DNA from: Sarcocystis neurona
Lineage: Eukaryota; Apicomplexa; Conoidasida; Eucoccidiorida; Sarcocystidae
Assembly: GCA_000727475.1 (NCBI GenBank)
Contig: KL647300.1
Location: forward strand, 1,296,833 to 1,360,832
Length of the DNA: 64,000 nucleotides
Reading direction: 5' to 3'
Positions 9,727 to 20,103 of this stretch are shown here, in pieces (position 1 is the first letter of the stretch; every line of letters begins with the position of its first letter). The notes beneath the pieces are model-generated. The model saw only the letters and a program-made list of their open reading frames with translations. It was not told where the DNA came from and ran no database searches. The position numbers and the translations under genes were made by a program.

Positions 9727-9918
9727 CTACCTTCTCGGCTTCTTCTTCTGCTGTTTGTGGCGGCGCGTCTTATCCACCTCCTCCTCCTCCCCCTTGTGCT
9801 GCAGCAGGAAGAGTCTTCTCCCCTCTGCCTGCACCGTCGACGAAAGTGCTGCCTTCCCCGGCTGCTGCTGCTGCTTCTTCCTCTTGTCTTCCTCCGCCTT
9901 TCTTTTCCTCCGCAGCAT
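9727..9918 (-). CDS. Lys/Arg/Gln-rich coiled-coil exon
   Basis: Minus-strand frame with an ATG at 9,916-9,918 encoding MLRRKRKAEEDKRKKQQQQP, then a Glu-rich segment, and a final HKQQKKKPRR. It is too charged to be a CAG-run artefact. The stop TAG at 9,727-9,729 coincides with a possible donor (AGAAG|GTAGAAG), so it may be an internal exon of the same minus-strand gene as its neighbours. The plus-strand frame over this interval (Pro/Ser/Ala-rich) is taken as the antisense shadow. Confidence 0.5.
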   Translation of the reverse strand: MLRRKRKAEEDKRKKQQQQPGKAALSSTVQAEGRRLFLLQHKGEEEEVDKTRRHKQQKKKPRR

Positions 9919-10427
9919 CTCAGACGGTGCCTGCCTTCTCCCGCGCTGCTGCTGTTAAAGCTGCCCTGGGGTTCTCTACCGGCAGCAGCAGCAGCAGTCG
10001 ACAGAGCGGCCGAGAGCGGGAGTATGGCGACTCACGCCGAAGTCCCAGCAACAGCAGCAGCAAGCCGAGTGCGCGCGCCAGGAGCCCGAACAGCAGACTG
10101 AGCAGCGACAACACTCCTGATGCTGTCGCTGCGTCGCCTGTAAGCAAGAAGTTCATCGGATGGACTCCTGCTGCTGGGACACCCCCTGCTGCTGCGCGTC
10201 ATCAAAGCGACAGCGTGCGCACAGTGCCTCCTCAGTCGTGCCTTCCGCCCGCCAGCCGCAGCAGCAACAGCAGCAACTTCGTCAGAAGCGGCGCCAGCAC
10301 CTGGACCAGCACAAGCAGCAAAAAGGGAGACCCGCGGCACAAAGGACCGACCGACATTTTCTGTACGGCCTGGTGGGGAGACCCCTGGGCCGCGCTAAAT
10401 CAAGAGAGAAAAAGAGAATACCCAGAC

Positions 10428-10878
10428 CTGCAGCTGCCTTCGTGTGCGGCAGAATCCTGCTCTCCCGCCCCTGCTGCTGCTGCTTCTCCTCCCGGTTCGC
10501 CTTGTATCGCTTCTCCTGCTGCATCTCTTCCTCGTGCTGCTTCGCCTTCTGTTGCTGCTTCTTGTGCCGCTACTGCTTCTCCTCGTGCTGCTTCTCCTCG
10601 TGCTGCTTTTCGAACTGCTGTTGCCTCTCCCCCTGCAGCTGCTGCTTTCCCTCGTGCTGCTGCTACTCCTGTGCAGCCGTCTTCTCTCCCACCTCCACCA
10701 CCTGCAGCCGCTGCTGTATCCGATAAACGAGCTTCGCTAAGCCTTGCACCACGAGCACCAGTACCACCATCTGCCGCTCCCGCGGCTTCACTTGCTGCTG
10801 CCGGTGCCGCTGCCGCGGAGCCTGCTGCTGCTGCCGCTGCTGCTTTTTATCCTTCTGCGGTTGGCGCTGCCCTTCCAT
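10428..10878 (-). pseudogene. Q/K/E-rich coiled-coil segment with two in-frame TAG
   Basis: From ATG at 10,876-10,878 (preceded by acceptor-like GGCAGCAGCAG) the frame reads MEGQRQPQKDKKQQRQQQQA and continues to 10,428, where a donor-like CTGCAG|GTCTGG follows. Two TAG codons interrupt it at 10,663-10,665 and 10,570-10,572, with highly coding-like sequence on both sides (QQHEGKQQLQGERQQQFEKQ between them, RYKANREEKQQQQGRE after). Either the region is decaying, or each TAG is the 3' end of a very short intron, or there is an allele or assembly error. It belongs to the minus-strand exon chain at 8.7-12.9 kb. Confidence 0.45.
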
Positions 10879-10929
10879 CTGCTGCTGCCACAGCTACTGG
10901 TACGGATCGCTGGCCTCGTGCTGCCGCCT

Positions 10930-11337
10930 TTAGTACACCTGCCGCCAGCGCGAGTCCGGCACCTGCTGCTGCTGCACCTGCTGCACATGCTGCTGCCGTG
11001 CCGTCCTCCGCGGCGGCTCCTGCATCTCCTCCTCCTCCTCCTCCCCACACTTCTGTAGCTGCTGTTGCTGAATCACCTGCGTCTGCTGCACCTGCCTGCC
11101 CCACATCCGCTGCAGCCTCGTCTGTCGTATCGACTCCCGCCTCCTCCTCCTCTGCTGCTCCCGCCTCCTCCTCCTCTGCTGCTCCTGCACTCCCACGTCC
11201 TGCCGCTGCTGCTGCCGCCTTCTCATCCGAAACTGCGGACTACTCTTCTTCATTTGCTGCTGCTCCATCTCTTGCTTCAGCAGCTGCCGCAGCAGCTTGT
11301 CCTGCTCCTTCTGTGCCATTTTCCTCTCCTCCTCCTT
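10930..11337 (-). CDS. Q/R/E-rich helical exon
   Basis: Begins after TACTGCTCGGTAG (acceptor at 11,338-11,339) with KEEERKMAQKEQDKLLRQLL, a clear amphipathic coiled-coil, followed by Arg/Gln-rich sequence, an EEEEEEM acidic run and VPDSRWRQ. It ends at TAA 10,930-10,932, which lies three bases past a consensus donor (CGGCAG|GTGTAC), so the exon may really end at 10,936. The plus-strand 595-codon frame across this interval is almost only Ala/Pro/Ser and is treated as its antisense shadow. Function unknown; the composition suggests an RNA-binding or scaffold-type low-complexity protein, which is only a guess. Confidence 0.55.
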   Translation of the reverse strand, partial: KEEERKMAQKEQDKLLRQLLKQEMEQQQMKKSSPQFRMRRRQQQRQDVGVQEQQRRRRREQQRRRRRESIRQTRLQRMWGRQVQQTQVIQQQQLQKCGEEEEEEMQEPPRRTARQQHVQQVQQQQVPDSRWRQVY

Positions 11338-11523
11338 CTACCGAGCAGTAGGCCCCCCCCCCGCCCACGAAGCTTTGGCTCCCTACGCTGCTGCACCCTC
11401 TGCTGCGGCTGTCAACGCCGTTGGTGCCACCACTGCTATTCTGCGTTCGCGTCCTGGTGCTGGCCTTCCTTCTTCCTGAAAGCGGTTGCTGCTCTTGCTT
11501 TTCTGTTCTTTTCTTTTTAAAAG

Positions 11524-12119
11524 CTAGTGCTGCCTCTCGGTACCGTAGCTGCTGCTGCTGCTCGTCGCAGCTGCAGCTGCTGCTGTTTCTCCAGACAGTG
11601 CTGCTGCTGGGGGTATGACACCTGGTGCTGCTCCTCCTCCGACACGCTGCTCTGCCGCCCCGGCGACAGCTGCTGCTGTTACTGTTGCTTCTTCCCCTCT
11701 TCTTCGTCTTCGAAAGCGGCAGCCGCAAGTGCGCGTACTGATTCTGTGCTTCTGCGGACCTGTTGCTGCTTGTGCTCCTTCTGGGTGACATTGCTGCTGC
11801 TGCTGTCCTAACGAGCGCGTGCCGCTGCCGCTTTCCCTAAAAGGAGTTGGTGCTGCTGCGCTGTTGGCCACCTGCTGCTCCTACGCTGCTGCAACCCCGT
11901 CTGCGGTGCTTCTTTCGTAACAGCTGCTGCTCCTGCTCCTGCTTCTCTCTCTTACAGCTGCTGCTGCTGCTCTTCCGCGCGGTCTCGCGGGTTCTTTCTC
12001 CTCAGTCGCACATCTGCTGGTTGTCCCCTCTTCTTCGACCCGGAGTCCTGCTACTGCTGCTGCTCTTGAGTATCTCTGTTCAGTCCCCGATTTTCTGAGC
12101 TGCTTCTGCTGCTGCTTTT
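11524..12119 (-). CDS. Low-complexity exon with one in-frame TAG
   Basis: After an acceptor-like AAAGCGTGACAG (12,120-12,121) the frame reads KQQQKQLRKSGTEQRYSRAA, a Glu/Arg/Ala-rich region, then TAG at 11,881-11,883, and continues in the same frame with EQQVANSAAAPTPFRESGSG through an Arg-rich patch to TAG at 11,524-11,526. Another frame is open from about 11,791 to 11,390 and carries the better-looking RYREAALAFKKKRTEKQEQQ, so splicing between frames is likely. Confidence 0.4.
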
Positions 12120-12203
12120 CTGTCACGCTTTTAGTTTCGAGCTGCTACTCGTCCCTCCCCTCTCCTTCACCCGACGAGCATCCGTGCTGGCTTCCCCTGC
12201 TCT

Positions 12204-12496
12204 TCAGTGTTTTGTGCGCTGCTGCTGCTGTCGCCGTCCACCTGCCGCTTTTCTAGTGTGCACCGCTGCTGCTGCTCCTCTCCGGACACTGTGCTGCTGC
12301 TGCACCTGTCGAAAGCTGCTGCTGCTGCGGTGCGTGCCTCCAGATGCTGCTGCTGTGCGTGTCAGCGGTTGGTGGTGCTGCTTCTGTTCCGTCGTTTCGG
12401 CGTGAGAAGCTGTGAGTGCTGCCTCTCTCGAGCCGTCGTCTGTGCTGCTCTTCCTCGAAAGCTGCTGTTGCGGGGCGCTGCTCTTCGCGGAGAACT
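12204..12496 (-). CDS. Ser/Gln/Arg-rich exon
   Basis: Preceded by the best acceptor in this region (TTCTCTCTTTCTCCCCCAG at 12,497-12,515). The frame reads FSAKSSAPQQQLSRKSSTDD, then AETTEQKQHHQPLTRTAAA, and ends GGRRQQQQRTKH before TGA at 12,204-12,206. A donor-like GGCAG|GTGGACGG occurs just before the end. It is part of the minus-strand chain. Confidence 0.5.
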
Positions 12497-12530
12497 CTGG
12501 GGGAGAAAGAGAGAATTATAAGGTCGTCGG

Positions 12531-12881
12531 CTAATCACTGGCACCACGTGGAACGGGTGACACTTCTCGGGTACCCGGCTGGTTCTGCTGCTGCTTCGTT
12601 GTAGTTTGCTGCAGCGGCTGATTCGTACTGTAGTCCTGCACTTGGTGGTCGTGCCATCTGGCTTGCGGCAGCTTTTTCGCGAGCTGCTGCTGCGGCACAT
12701 CGCACTAAACAGCTGCCGCTGCTGCCACTTGGCCGTCTGCTGCTGCAGGGACCCTTGTGCTGGCTTCTGGGGCTACTTCTGTATTAAGACTTCTTCGTCT
12801 GTTTCCGGTAGTGCAGTGCTGCCGTTGCAGCTCCTTCTTCATGTTGCTGTCAGCGGTGCTGCCCGTTCTCCGTCTTGGTGA
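12531..12881 (-). CDS. Basic/Ala/Gln-rich exon with one in-frame TAG
   Basis: After an acceptor-like GTGGAAATGGGAAG the minus frame reads SPRRRTGSTADSNMKKELQR and runs to a poly-Ala stretch ending at TAG 12,705-12,707. The same frame continues with CDVPQQQLAKKLPQARWHDH and a Gln-rich tail to TAG at 12,531-12,533. It is the most upstream exon of the minus-strand chain that I can see. Start and 5' exons were not found. Confidence 0.45.
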
Positions 12882-13059
12882 CTTCCCATTTCCACAGGAG
12901 AAGGAGAAACAGGTGTGCTCTAGTGGCAGCAGCACCGGCACCAGCAGCAGCCAGGCACACAGGAGTAACACACGCCGGACATCCGTTGTCGGGCTGGTTG
13001 TGACGTACGTAGCCGCGTACACAGAAGAGTGCACCCTACACACACAAGTAGATGGAGAT

Positions 13060-13190
13060 AGACTCTGTATATATACGTATGTATGTGTACACCTATAAAA
13101 TGTGTGTATGTGTGTGCTTGTGTGTATATGTCTACATGTGTATATAGACATCCACGTCATATATATTTACATGAATACATACATAAGTTT
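13060..13190. repeat. ATAC/GTGT microsatellite at the edge of the repeat-rich part
   Basis: Short TATATACGTATGTATGTGTAC and GTGTATGTGTGTG blocks. From here rightward CAG runs become rare. Confidence 0.7.
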
Positions 13191-13215
13191 GTGGAAGCTT
13201 TTGCTTTTGCTGGAT

Positions 13216-13288
13216 GGCAGTTGAAAAGTAGTACGTGCGGCTACACACCCGTGACTTTGGCAGGGGGGCCAGTCACTTTTCAACTGCC
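13216..13288. repeat. 14-bp perfect inverted repeat with 45-nt spacer
   Basis: GGCAGTTGAAAAGT at 13,216-13,229 is the exact reverse complement of ACTTTTCAACTGCC at 13,275-13,288. The arms could form a hairpin or be the ends of a very small mobile element. No flanking target-site duplication is obvious. Confidence 0.75.
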
Positions 13289-13597
13289 GCCCCTCCGTCT
13301 GTGTTAGTCTGCGGCCCTATAAATACGTATGTCTGCAAATATGTCGAGCGCGTATACAGAGAACTCTCTCTGCATTATTTCCACGCACCTCGTGTGTCGG
13401 TTCACGCGAAATAAATGCACAGACAGAGAAAGGGATGTGCCTGAGTGCGGACGCATGCGTGTGTAGCCCACGACGGACTTCGACCCGCTCTCAGTCCGCC
13501 TGTCCGGTGCCCCTTTCTCTACGCGGCTTACCTGATCGCACACGTTGTGTGTAGTCCATCTCCGCATTGCGGACGCTCGCACGTTTAGCTCTGCCAG

Positions 13598-13829
13598 GAG
13601 ACTACAGAAACTCGGTTACAATTGGCGACGTGCTACGGTGTCGGCGGGCGACGGCGGTGTAGACAACTGCAGAATCTCTAGTGTCTCGGCTGCTTTAGCC
13701 CGCAGAGGGCAGCTCTATCGGGGCACGTTGGGTATTGCAGACATGAGCAAGGTAGCAGCGGCAGCAGCAGCAGCAGACGCAGGACCGACGTCTGCATCGA
13801 CGCCGATTTCACAACCACAGCACGAGTAG
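13598..13829 (+). CDS. Terminal exon of an unknown plus-strand gene
   Basis: After acceptor-like CGTTTAGCTCTGCCAG the plus frame encodes RLQKLGYNWRRATVSAGDGG, RISSVSAALARRGQLYRG, a seven-Ala run and an end SASTPISQPQHE before TAG at 13,827-13,829. Mixed composition, a good acceptor and a clean stop support a real 3' exon. Upstream exons on plus were not identified. No homology recognised. Confidence 0.5.
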
Positions 13830-14072
13830 CAACACGACGCGAAAGTGGCCTTAAATGCGTCAGGAGGAAAAACAGTAGATTCACTTGGATGTGTAACACA
13901 CAGTACCCGGATGTTAAACACGAAGAAGACGTATATATATGTATATAGAGAGAGATAATGATGTATGTGTGTTTCTACAAGAAGAGAGGGAGACTAATAT
14001 ATATGTGTATCCACACGACGACGCAGTCTCGCGTGTAACTTTTTGCAGGAACCTGCGCCACCTCCTCTATCA

Positions 14073-14104
<32 letters not shown>
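14073..14104. repeat. (AC)n microsatellite
   Basis: About 16 uninterrupted AC dinucleotides. Confidence 0.95.
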
Positions 14105-14108
<4 letters not shown>

Positions 14109-14567
14109 GACACGCGTATACGGACGTATTCAGATACCTACACACGCACGTCTAGTACATACGTGTGTAGATATACTTCATGAAAGGCGCAATAACAGTG
14201 TCCACCGCGGTAGTACGCATGGGTTTTTTCCTATTCCTCCAGGTTCAACGTTTTTCTCTACAAGTTTCCCTTCTCTACGTATGTCTGCATGCACCGACGA
14301 ACAAGCTCTACGTGGTAACACGGAGCCGACAAGCATAGAGGTGTATATATATATGTATATAATTTTATACGTAAATATGTAGAACCACACGTAAGCACAT
14401 ACGTATGTGTATATCCACCCCATTGTGCAACGGTTTAGGTACACGCGTACAGCCCTGCAGACGGACTTGCATCCAGCTGCACAGAGAACCACCTCTACGC
14501 GTAGACATCCTTGCAGACATATATACATACATACGTACAAGCGGGGCCGCAGCGATTCACAAATTAC

Positions 14568-14642
14568 CTCGTCTTTCACGTCCTTGACTAAGGATCTTTC
14601 AATACCAGGTATGTCTGTTCTTTCGTAGACTTTTTGATGCAA
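14568..14642 (-). CDS. Candidate small exon
   Basis: Minus-strand frame encoding HQKVYERTDIPGIERSLVKD followed by a consensus-like donor (GACGAG|GTAATT). Downstream the same frame enters TATA-type repeat. The charged, non-repetitive composition is the only support. Confidence 0.25.
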
Positions 14643-16900
14643 CTTTCTAGGATATCAAGACGCTACACGCCTGCCTTATACCAATTGCAACTGCTCTGGT
14701 TCTGGCACTACTGACGCTGCGTCACGACGTCTACTTGTCTCATGTCAGTGGACAATAATGCAGTCGGTGCTCCTGTGGCTGCATCTCCTAGTGTTGTCAC
14801 CGCTAACCACTCTTACTCCTGTAGTTCCAACCACTCGGACCCTTCTGGAGGAAGTGAGATGCTGCTGCACAGCTGGTTTTACTCGTAATCTGCAGGCCTG
14901 GAGTCGCCTCGCTATTGTAAGTACTGTTAAGGCAAAGAGTTTTTACAAGCTCAACTAGTCGCGTTGGTGGTAACAATGTAGTGAGATCCGTACGGTCAAC
15001 GCACACGAATGGCACTTTTACACTTCGTTTTCACCCTTACAACTCACTATGTCCGTGACTGCTCGTTCTACTTCGTCTTTCAGCATACATTTTCTAGCTA
15101 TGAAATAACTAAAAGCTATAGTCGTAGGAGTGGCACTACTTGTGGATATTTTGTCTTTGTAAGGCACCAGTCCTACTAGCGTGGTCTCCACTTCTAGCAG
15201 TAGTACTACTGCTATTGTGGAAACTACTACAATGACCGGTACCATTCATCCTGCTGGGACTTCTACGAGTGGCACTACCATGTCCTGCAAGTACGACCAC
15301 AATAATCACGGCTGCTAGTACACTAGTACTAGCCCATTACTACCACTACACCTTTACGACGCACGTGCAACACCATACGCGTGAGACAGTGAACTGCACG
15401 ACTCCTCAACAGAGGTGAGGTGCAACGTGTAGTATGTAGATAGACGGGAAATGTACACGTCGAATGAGGGATGCGTCCTCTCTTCCTTTTTCCCCGGCTA
15501 CTCTACACGTGTATACATACATGTCTGCGCTTGTGTCTACACGCATACGAATGTGCGTGTGTGTGTGGGTAGTCAGTCCGCAGACTGCAACATTTGTACG
15601 ACTGACAACGATTCTGCAGCACTTTTCCCAAAGCAGAAACCGTGTTAAAAGCTGGAGTGCCGCATGTGTATCTGTGTCTGCGGTATTACTGTGCATGAAA
15701 TGGACCACGCCGCCGTGGAATTGATTCGTGGAAAGGCAAGCTCAAATATAAGGAAGAAATAGATTCTGCGCATTGCAGCCAAGTACTGCTTCTGTGGGCC
15801 GCACTTAGTTACAGACGCAGGGCTGCTCCGCTTGCAGCATGGGACGGAAGCAAAGGGAACAGGAGAGGTACATGGCTTTGTGTGTACGCATCACTATACT
15901 TTCAAGAGTACTTCACGTGAGGGCTTCTCGTTTCATGGGTGCAAGGATGTACGAGTTTTGCGTGGAGGTGCTTCGTGAACGTATGTTCATGTTTCCCCTG
16001 TAATGCGGCAGTTGAGATCTGATTTGAGACCGTCAGCGTAGGTCAGGTTCAGACTAGTAGCGTGCATTTGGAATGCTGTTGTGGATTCACTTCAACGGCA
16101 TCCTTGACTAGATCCTGCCTCACCCGCCTTGTCAAATTGCATCTTCCATATAAAGAGGAGAGCTACGAAAACGTGACGGTGGATTCCACATTGTGGTACA
16201 TGGAATGAAGCGTCCTTTCAGAACATGGTGTACACGGGTGTGCTCACAACGTTAGCAACTCCGAGCCGTTTTTCCTCACGGGTTCTGCTTTTAGTAAGCG
16301 TGAATGACGTGTGCAACTAGTTTCAAAGCCTTGAACGGAGGAAGCGCGATTGCAGCACTCTAGCGGTTCACAAACACAAGCATTCCACATGTGCCTTCCT
16401 ACGCTGTTTTCTGCGTGCTTACCCCATGCAAGTGTGTAGGCTGTTGCACGTGCACATCTACGCCTACACATACGTATTTCCTTTTGGTGCATCCAGCGAA
16501 CGGCGTATAATCGTGCAAGTTTCTTTGAATTGCACGGCTTCTCACCGACATCATAATGTAACACGTGGGGTACACTGTATGCACTTGTGTCGTCTGTGTT
16601 CGTGGCACACTTCCCCACAGGTAGGCAACTCTGCACGGTGCATGATGAAATGAGTCAGACAGGATGACTGCAAAACTTTGGATGTGTGTGTAGAAGCGAT
16701 GCGTAAGTATATGTGTGAAGTGTGTACGCTGGGTACTACCTACTTCTAAGGCAGAGGCGGGCGTGCTTCATTTCCCTTGCATCGATGAACAAAGAAGCTA
16801 GGGAAGAGGACCTATATAACTGCAGAAAGGAGTGGTGGATGATCGCTCCCTACACCTGCGCAGGAGAGTGACTGCGAGATTGTTCGCAGAATAACAGGAA
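14643..16900. other. Gene-poor stretch, no supported coding region
   Basis: Only short frames occur. Between 14,690 and 15,330 the plus strand is rich in ACT, AGT and GCT codons (Thr/Ser-rich reading in changing frames), which may be a decayed or finely split Thr/Ser-rich gene; I cannot chain it. The rest shows nothing I can name. Confidence 0.5.
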
Positions 16901-16910
16901 GTCTCGCAAG

Positions 16911-17144
16911 GTGGGGAGGGTCAACGGAATGAAAGAAGATCCATCACTACACCATCTTAAGGGTGCCCGCGTATGCGGAAGGAAGTGTGAATGGCTGCGG
17001 CCTTCAAGTTTCTCTCCTGGAAAGACGGGATCTCTTATAAAGCGGTTTTCAGAGCTCAGAACATTATTCCTCTCAAATTGTCGTGACGCAAGAACGCTGG
17101 TGAAGCCTTACGTCAACGTCTGCGTATGTAGGACGAAAGAATGA
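16911..17144 (+). CDS. Candidate exon, unknown
   Basis: A plus frame of 77 codons from GTG (so not a true start) with a plausible mixture, for example KTGSLIKRFSELRTLFLS. No strong acceptor was seen. Weak support. Confidence 0.2.
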   Translation: MGRVNGMKEDPSLHHLKGARVCGRKCEWLRPSSFSPGKTGSLIKRFSELRTLFLSNCRDARTLVKPYVNVCVCRTKE

Positions 17145-17227
17145 AAGATAAGGAGAGAACTCTCATTTAGGAGTATGTTGCGTAGATGTGGGTGTTCAAC
17201 CCTGTATTCGCGCGTACGTGTAAACGG

Positions 17228-17470
17228 GTGTATACGTATATATATATATATATATCTATATATATGTAGTCCTGCTCAGGCATATTCGAAAAGTGTGTGT
17301 ATGTCACCACGCTGGCACGCATGCACACACATATCTCTCGGTGCGTACATACAGAGGATGCGTAAGCACCTACACAACACATATACGCAACATAAACATG
17401 CATACATACACATATATATATATATACATTTACATATATATATATATATATATGTATACGTATACACATA
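17228..17470. repeat. (TA)n and TATACA microsatellites
   Basis: (TA)n at about 17,236-17,260 and 17,408-17,455 with TACATA spacers. A possible minus-strand exon (KDADVIDISAPGGANLCTVA, 17,475-17,540) ends at a GTATGT donor just to the right of this block. Confidence 0.85.
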
Positions 17471-18104
17471 CGTGCAACGGTGCACAAGTTAGCGCCTCCT
17501 GGCGCAGATATGTCAATCACGTCGGCATCTTTCTGTCTGGTGAGCCCGGCAGCAGCCGCCTTCCTACTGCATTCGGCTGCGGATACACATATATTAACTG
17601 GCATTCTTGTATGCTGGACTGTGTGACCGTGCAGAATGATTAGCTTTGGCCACGTACGAAGCGACACAAACATGATACTCCGGTGGATTTTCGCGTCCTC
17701 ACTTTTCCGCGTACGGTGGCCAAGCGTACTCATTCATATCTTTCGCGAACCCTTCATCTCAAGTGTTGCACCCGCGTGGTAGCACTCGCGATACACATGT
17801 GAGCTACGTAAGGATATGCTTACCTGTCCCCGCTTGTAACTTGCCCATACCTACGCGTGTACGTATGTATAGCTATACGCCTATTTACACATATACATGT
17901 CCGTGCTTGCGCTTGTACACCTCGATAGACTCGTTCTCTGATATGTTATCGTTGTAGCTAGTGCACTGGTGATGCGGCTGTAGATACTCTTTGTAAGTTG
18001 AGGGAAATCCCCTTTTCCCAGTCATTACAAGGTTAGCTCCGAACGCTGTACGTCTCTTCGTCACCCATTGAGGATCACCCCTTGCACCCGGGGCCGCCTG
18101 CTAT

Positions 18105-18782
18105 TCAGACTCCATTCTGGGCATGTAATAGTTTACGACGCTTTAATGAAGAACATGACTTTCCTGTATGAGCTGCCGAATCTTCAGGTGTACGTGAACA
18201 CGCAACCATGCCCCCAACGGTATACAGTAGTTCACCGCTTCGTAAAATGTGCACATCTGCTCGTTCTTTTTGTCGGGAAAACAAAACCACGCAAAACTCG
18301 AAAAGATTGTGAAGGCCTGGACGCGCCTTGCTGGTGCCAGCTTTCTTTTGATCGCGCACGCGACAGACGACTTTCGACGATTTTGTAAGTATACACATTC
18401 GCCTGTATACAGAAATATTTGTCCATATATGGAAAGATATATGTGCACTTGTGAAGTACATATACGTAATATACATACGGGAAATATAATCAAATGTAAA
18501 CCGACGTACACGTACCCGCACATCTACAAGGAAGAGTGGCAAAATCATCACTTCGCGCGCTGCCACGCGCAGTAGCCGTGGAGTTTGCGACCGTTTCTTT
18601 GAAAGCCACTGGGAACTACATTGCAGTTCCCATCCCTTCCATAAAGGTTGGGAAAAGTGGGGAATGTTAAGCTTGATCTTCCGCACCCAACCGAGCGGGC
18701 CATCCACCTTCACCGCACGCTTTCCGTCTACCGCATTTGCCTTGGCGTTTTGCAATCCGCGTGTGAACCACGAGCTACGCAT
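18105..18782 (-). CDS. 225-codon ATG ORF, unknown
   Basis: The longest ATG-initiated frame in the gene-poor part (ATG at 18,780-18,782). The first 60 residues (for example DGPLGWVRKIKLNIPHFSQP) look plausible; the middle crosses AT-rich TATACG-like sequence (Tyr/Ile-rich) and the last 80 are basic. No signal peptide or domain is recognised. Length exceeds what is usual by chance at this base composition, but codon content does not settle it. Confidence 0.3.
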   Translation of the reverse strand: MRSSWFTRGLQNAKANAVDGKRAVKVDGPLGWVRKIKLNIPHFSQPLWKGWELQCSSQWLSKKRSQTPRLLRVAAREVMILPLFLVDVRVRVRRFTFDYISRMYITYMYFTSAHISFHIWTNISVYRRMCILTKSSKVVCRVRDQKKAGTSKARPGLHNLFEFCVVLFSRQKERADVHILRSGELLYTVGGMVACSRTPEDSAAHTGKSCSSLKRRKLLHAQNGV

Positions 18783-18798
18783 TCACATGTGCCGTGTA

Positions 18799-19142
18799 TC
18801 GCAAAACTGAAAAGGCCGCTTTTCGTGACCGGCAGATCACAATTTTACCGCAGCAGAATCAGGCTTCTGTCTGCGGTGGTGGCAGCTGGGAAAGCTCGCA
18901 GTGAAGTATACACGGCGAGGCTAACTTAAGAGCAAGACACTGAACAGTTGAAGGAGTACGTAGTTGCCCTGTTTCGCAAAACTGAAAAGGCCGCTATTCG
19001 TTACCGGCAGACCACAATTTTACCCCAGTAGAATCAGGTTCCTGTCTGCGGAGGGCGGCACCTGGGATAGCTCGCAGTGAAGTATACACGGCGAGACTAA
19101 CTTGAGAGCAAGACACTGAAGAGTAGAAAGAGTATGTAGTTG
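18799..19142. repeat. Diverged tandem duplication, two copies of about 168 bp
   Basis: 18,799-18,966 and 18,974-19,142 align end to end with scattered substitutions (period 175). Both begin TCGCAAAACTGAAAAGGCCG and end in GTA(C/T)GTAGTTG. No coding frame is shared in an obvious way. Confidence 0.9.
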
Positions 19143-20103
19143 TGTACACTCGAGAAGAGGTCGGAAAACTGAACAAATAAAACAAAGAAGCTGTGTACGC
19201 ACAGCAGAGGAAAATGCAGAGCTTACGCGTACGGAGGAGGAGATTACTAAAAGGTGACCAGCGGGCAAGTAAACTCACAATGCAAAGACGATACGCACAT
19301 CGAGCAATAAACTGAAAAGTGCATACAACAACAACAAGGGGGAGTGCTACGCTGCGCACGGGGTCACAAACTTCGAAGTGAAAAAAACGGGGTCTCGTTC
19401 CACTGCAGGGAAAGAAATCAGCTGACAGGATTGATAGGGCTATAGACACTGAGAAACACGGCTGGTAATGTGTCGGGAGAGAGTTCATACTGTGCCGCTC
19501 ACAGTGGGCATTTCATCGCGCATTCCTTTCTGCTAGCCCGTCACAGACGCCAGCACAAGGTAAAGCTACTGACAAGTTTGAAGACCTACATTGGCATTCT
19601 AACCGCCTCTTACTTCCCTAAATGTAGTACGCCGCATCGCTGTTGACAATTTGAAGACCCTACATCGACATTAAAACTTCTTTTAGGTCCCGGAACACAG
19701 GCGGGCCGCAAGTGAACTCTCGTCACATACAAAGCGTATAGGTGTCTACATATGTATCCTTGAACTCTCTTCCACAAAAGCATCATCGCTCGTCCCACAT
19801 GTACTGCATCCCCTAGTGTTTTATTTTACTTCAACTGCAAAGGTCTTCCTTTTCTCACCGTCACAACACGAAGCTATCCGTGTGCACGGGAGTAGGAGCC
19901 CCCGTGTGCACCTACCGTAGTCTACAACGGGGTGAAGCACGTCGCTCCACGCCACACACGTGTTACCACATTCGTGTACATACAATGATCATTTTGTGTC
20001 TGCCGTCAAGCAAATGTGCGTCGCAGATTGCATATGTAGCGTCTTTGATTACATGCCTGATGAAGCTCTTCCCGACTATTCGTGTACATACGTTTTGCTT
20101 CTC

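Noticed and set aside
9564..11351. 595-codon plus-strand ORF rich in Ala, Pro and Ser
   Set aside because: It is antisense to minus-strand segments with far more protein-like composition (for example KEEERKMAQKEQDKLLRQLL). CTG runs keep the GCT/TGC frame open automatically.
14750..15340. Thr/Ser-rich plus-strand reading suggestive of a mucin-like gene
   Set aside because: The reading changes frame several times with stops between and no consistent splice sites; reported only as a gene-poor stretch.
18994..19488. 164-codon ATG minus-strand ORF with many hydrophobic residues
   Set aside because: It overlaps a non-coding tandem duplication, and its hydrophobic stretches are irregular and cysteine-laden; more likely chance.
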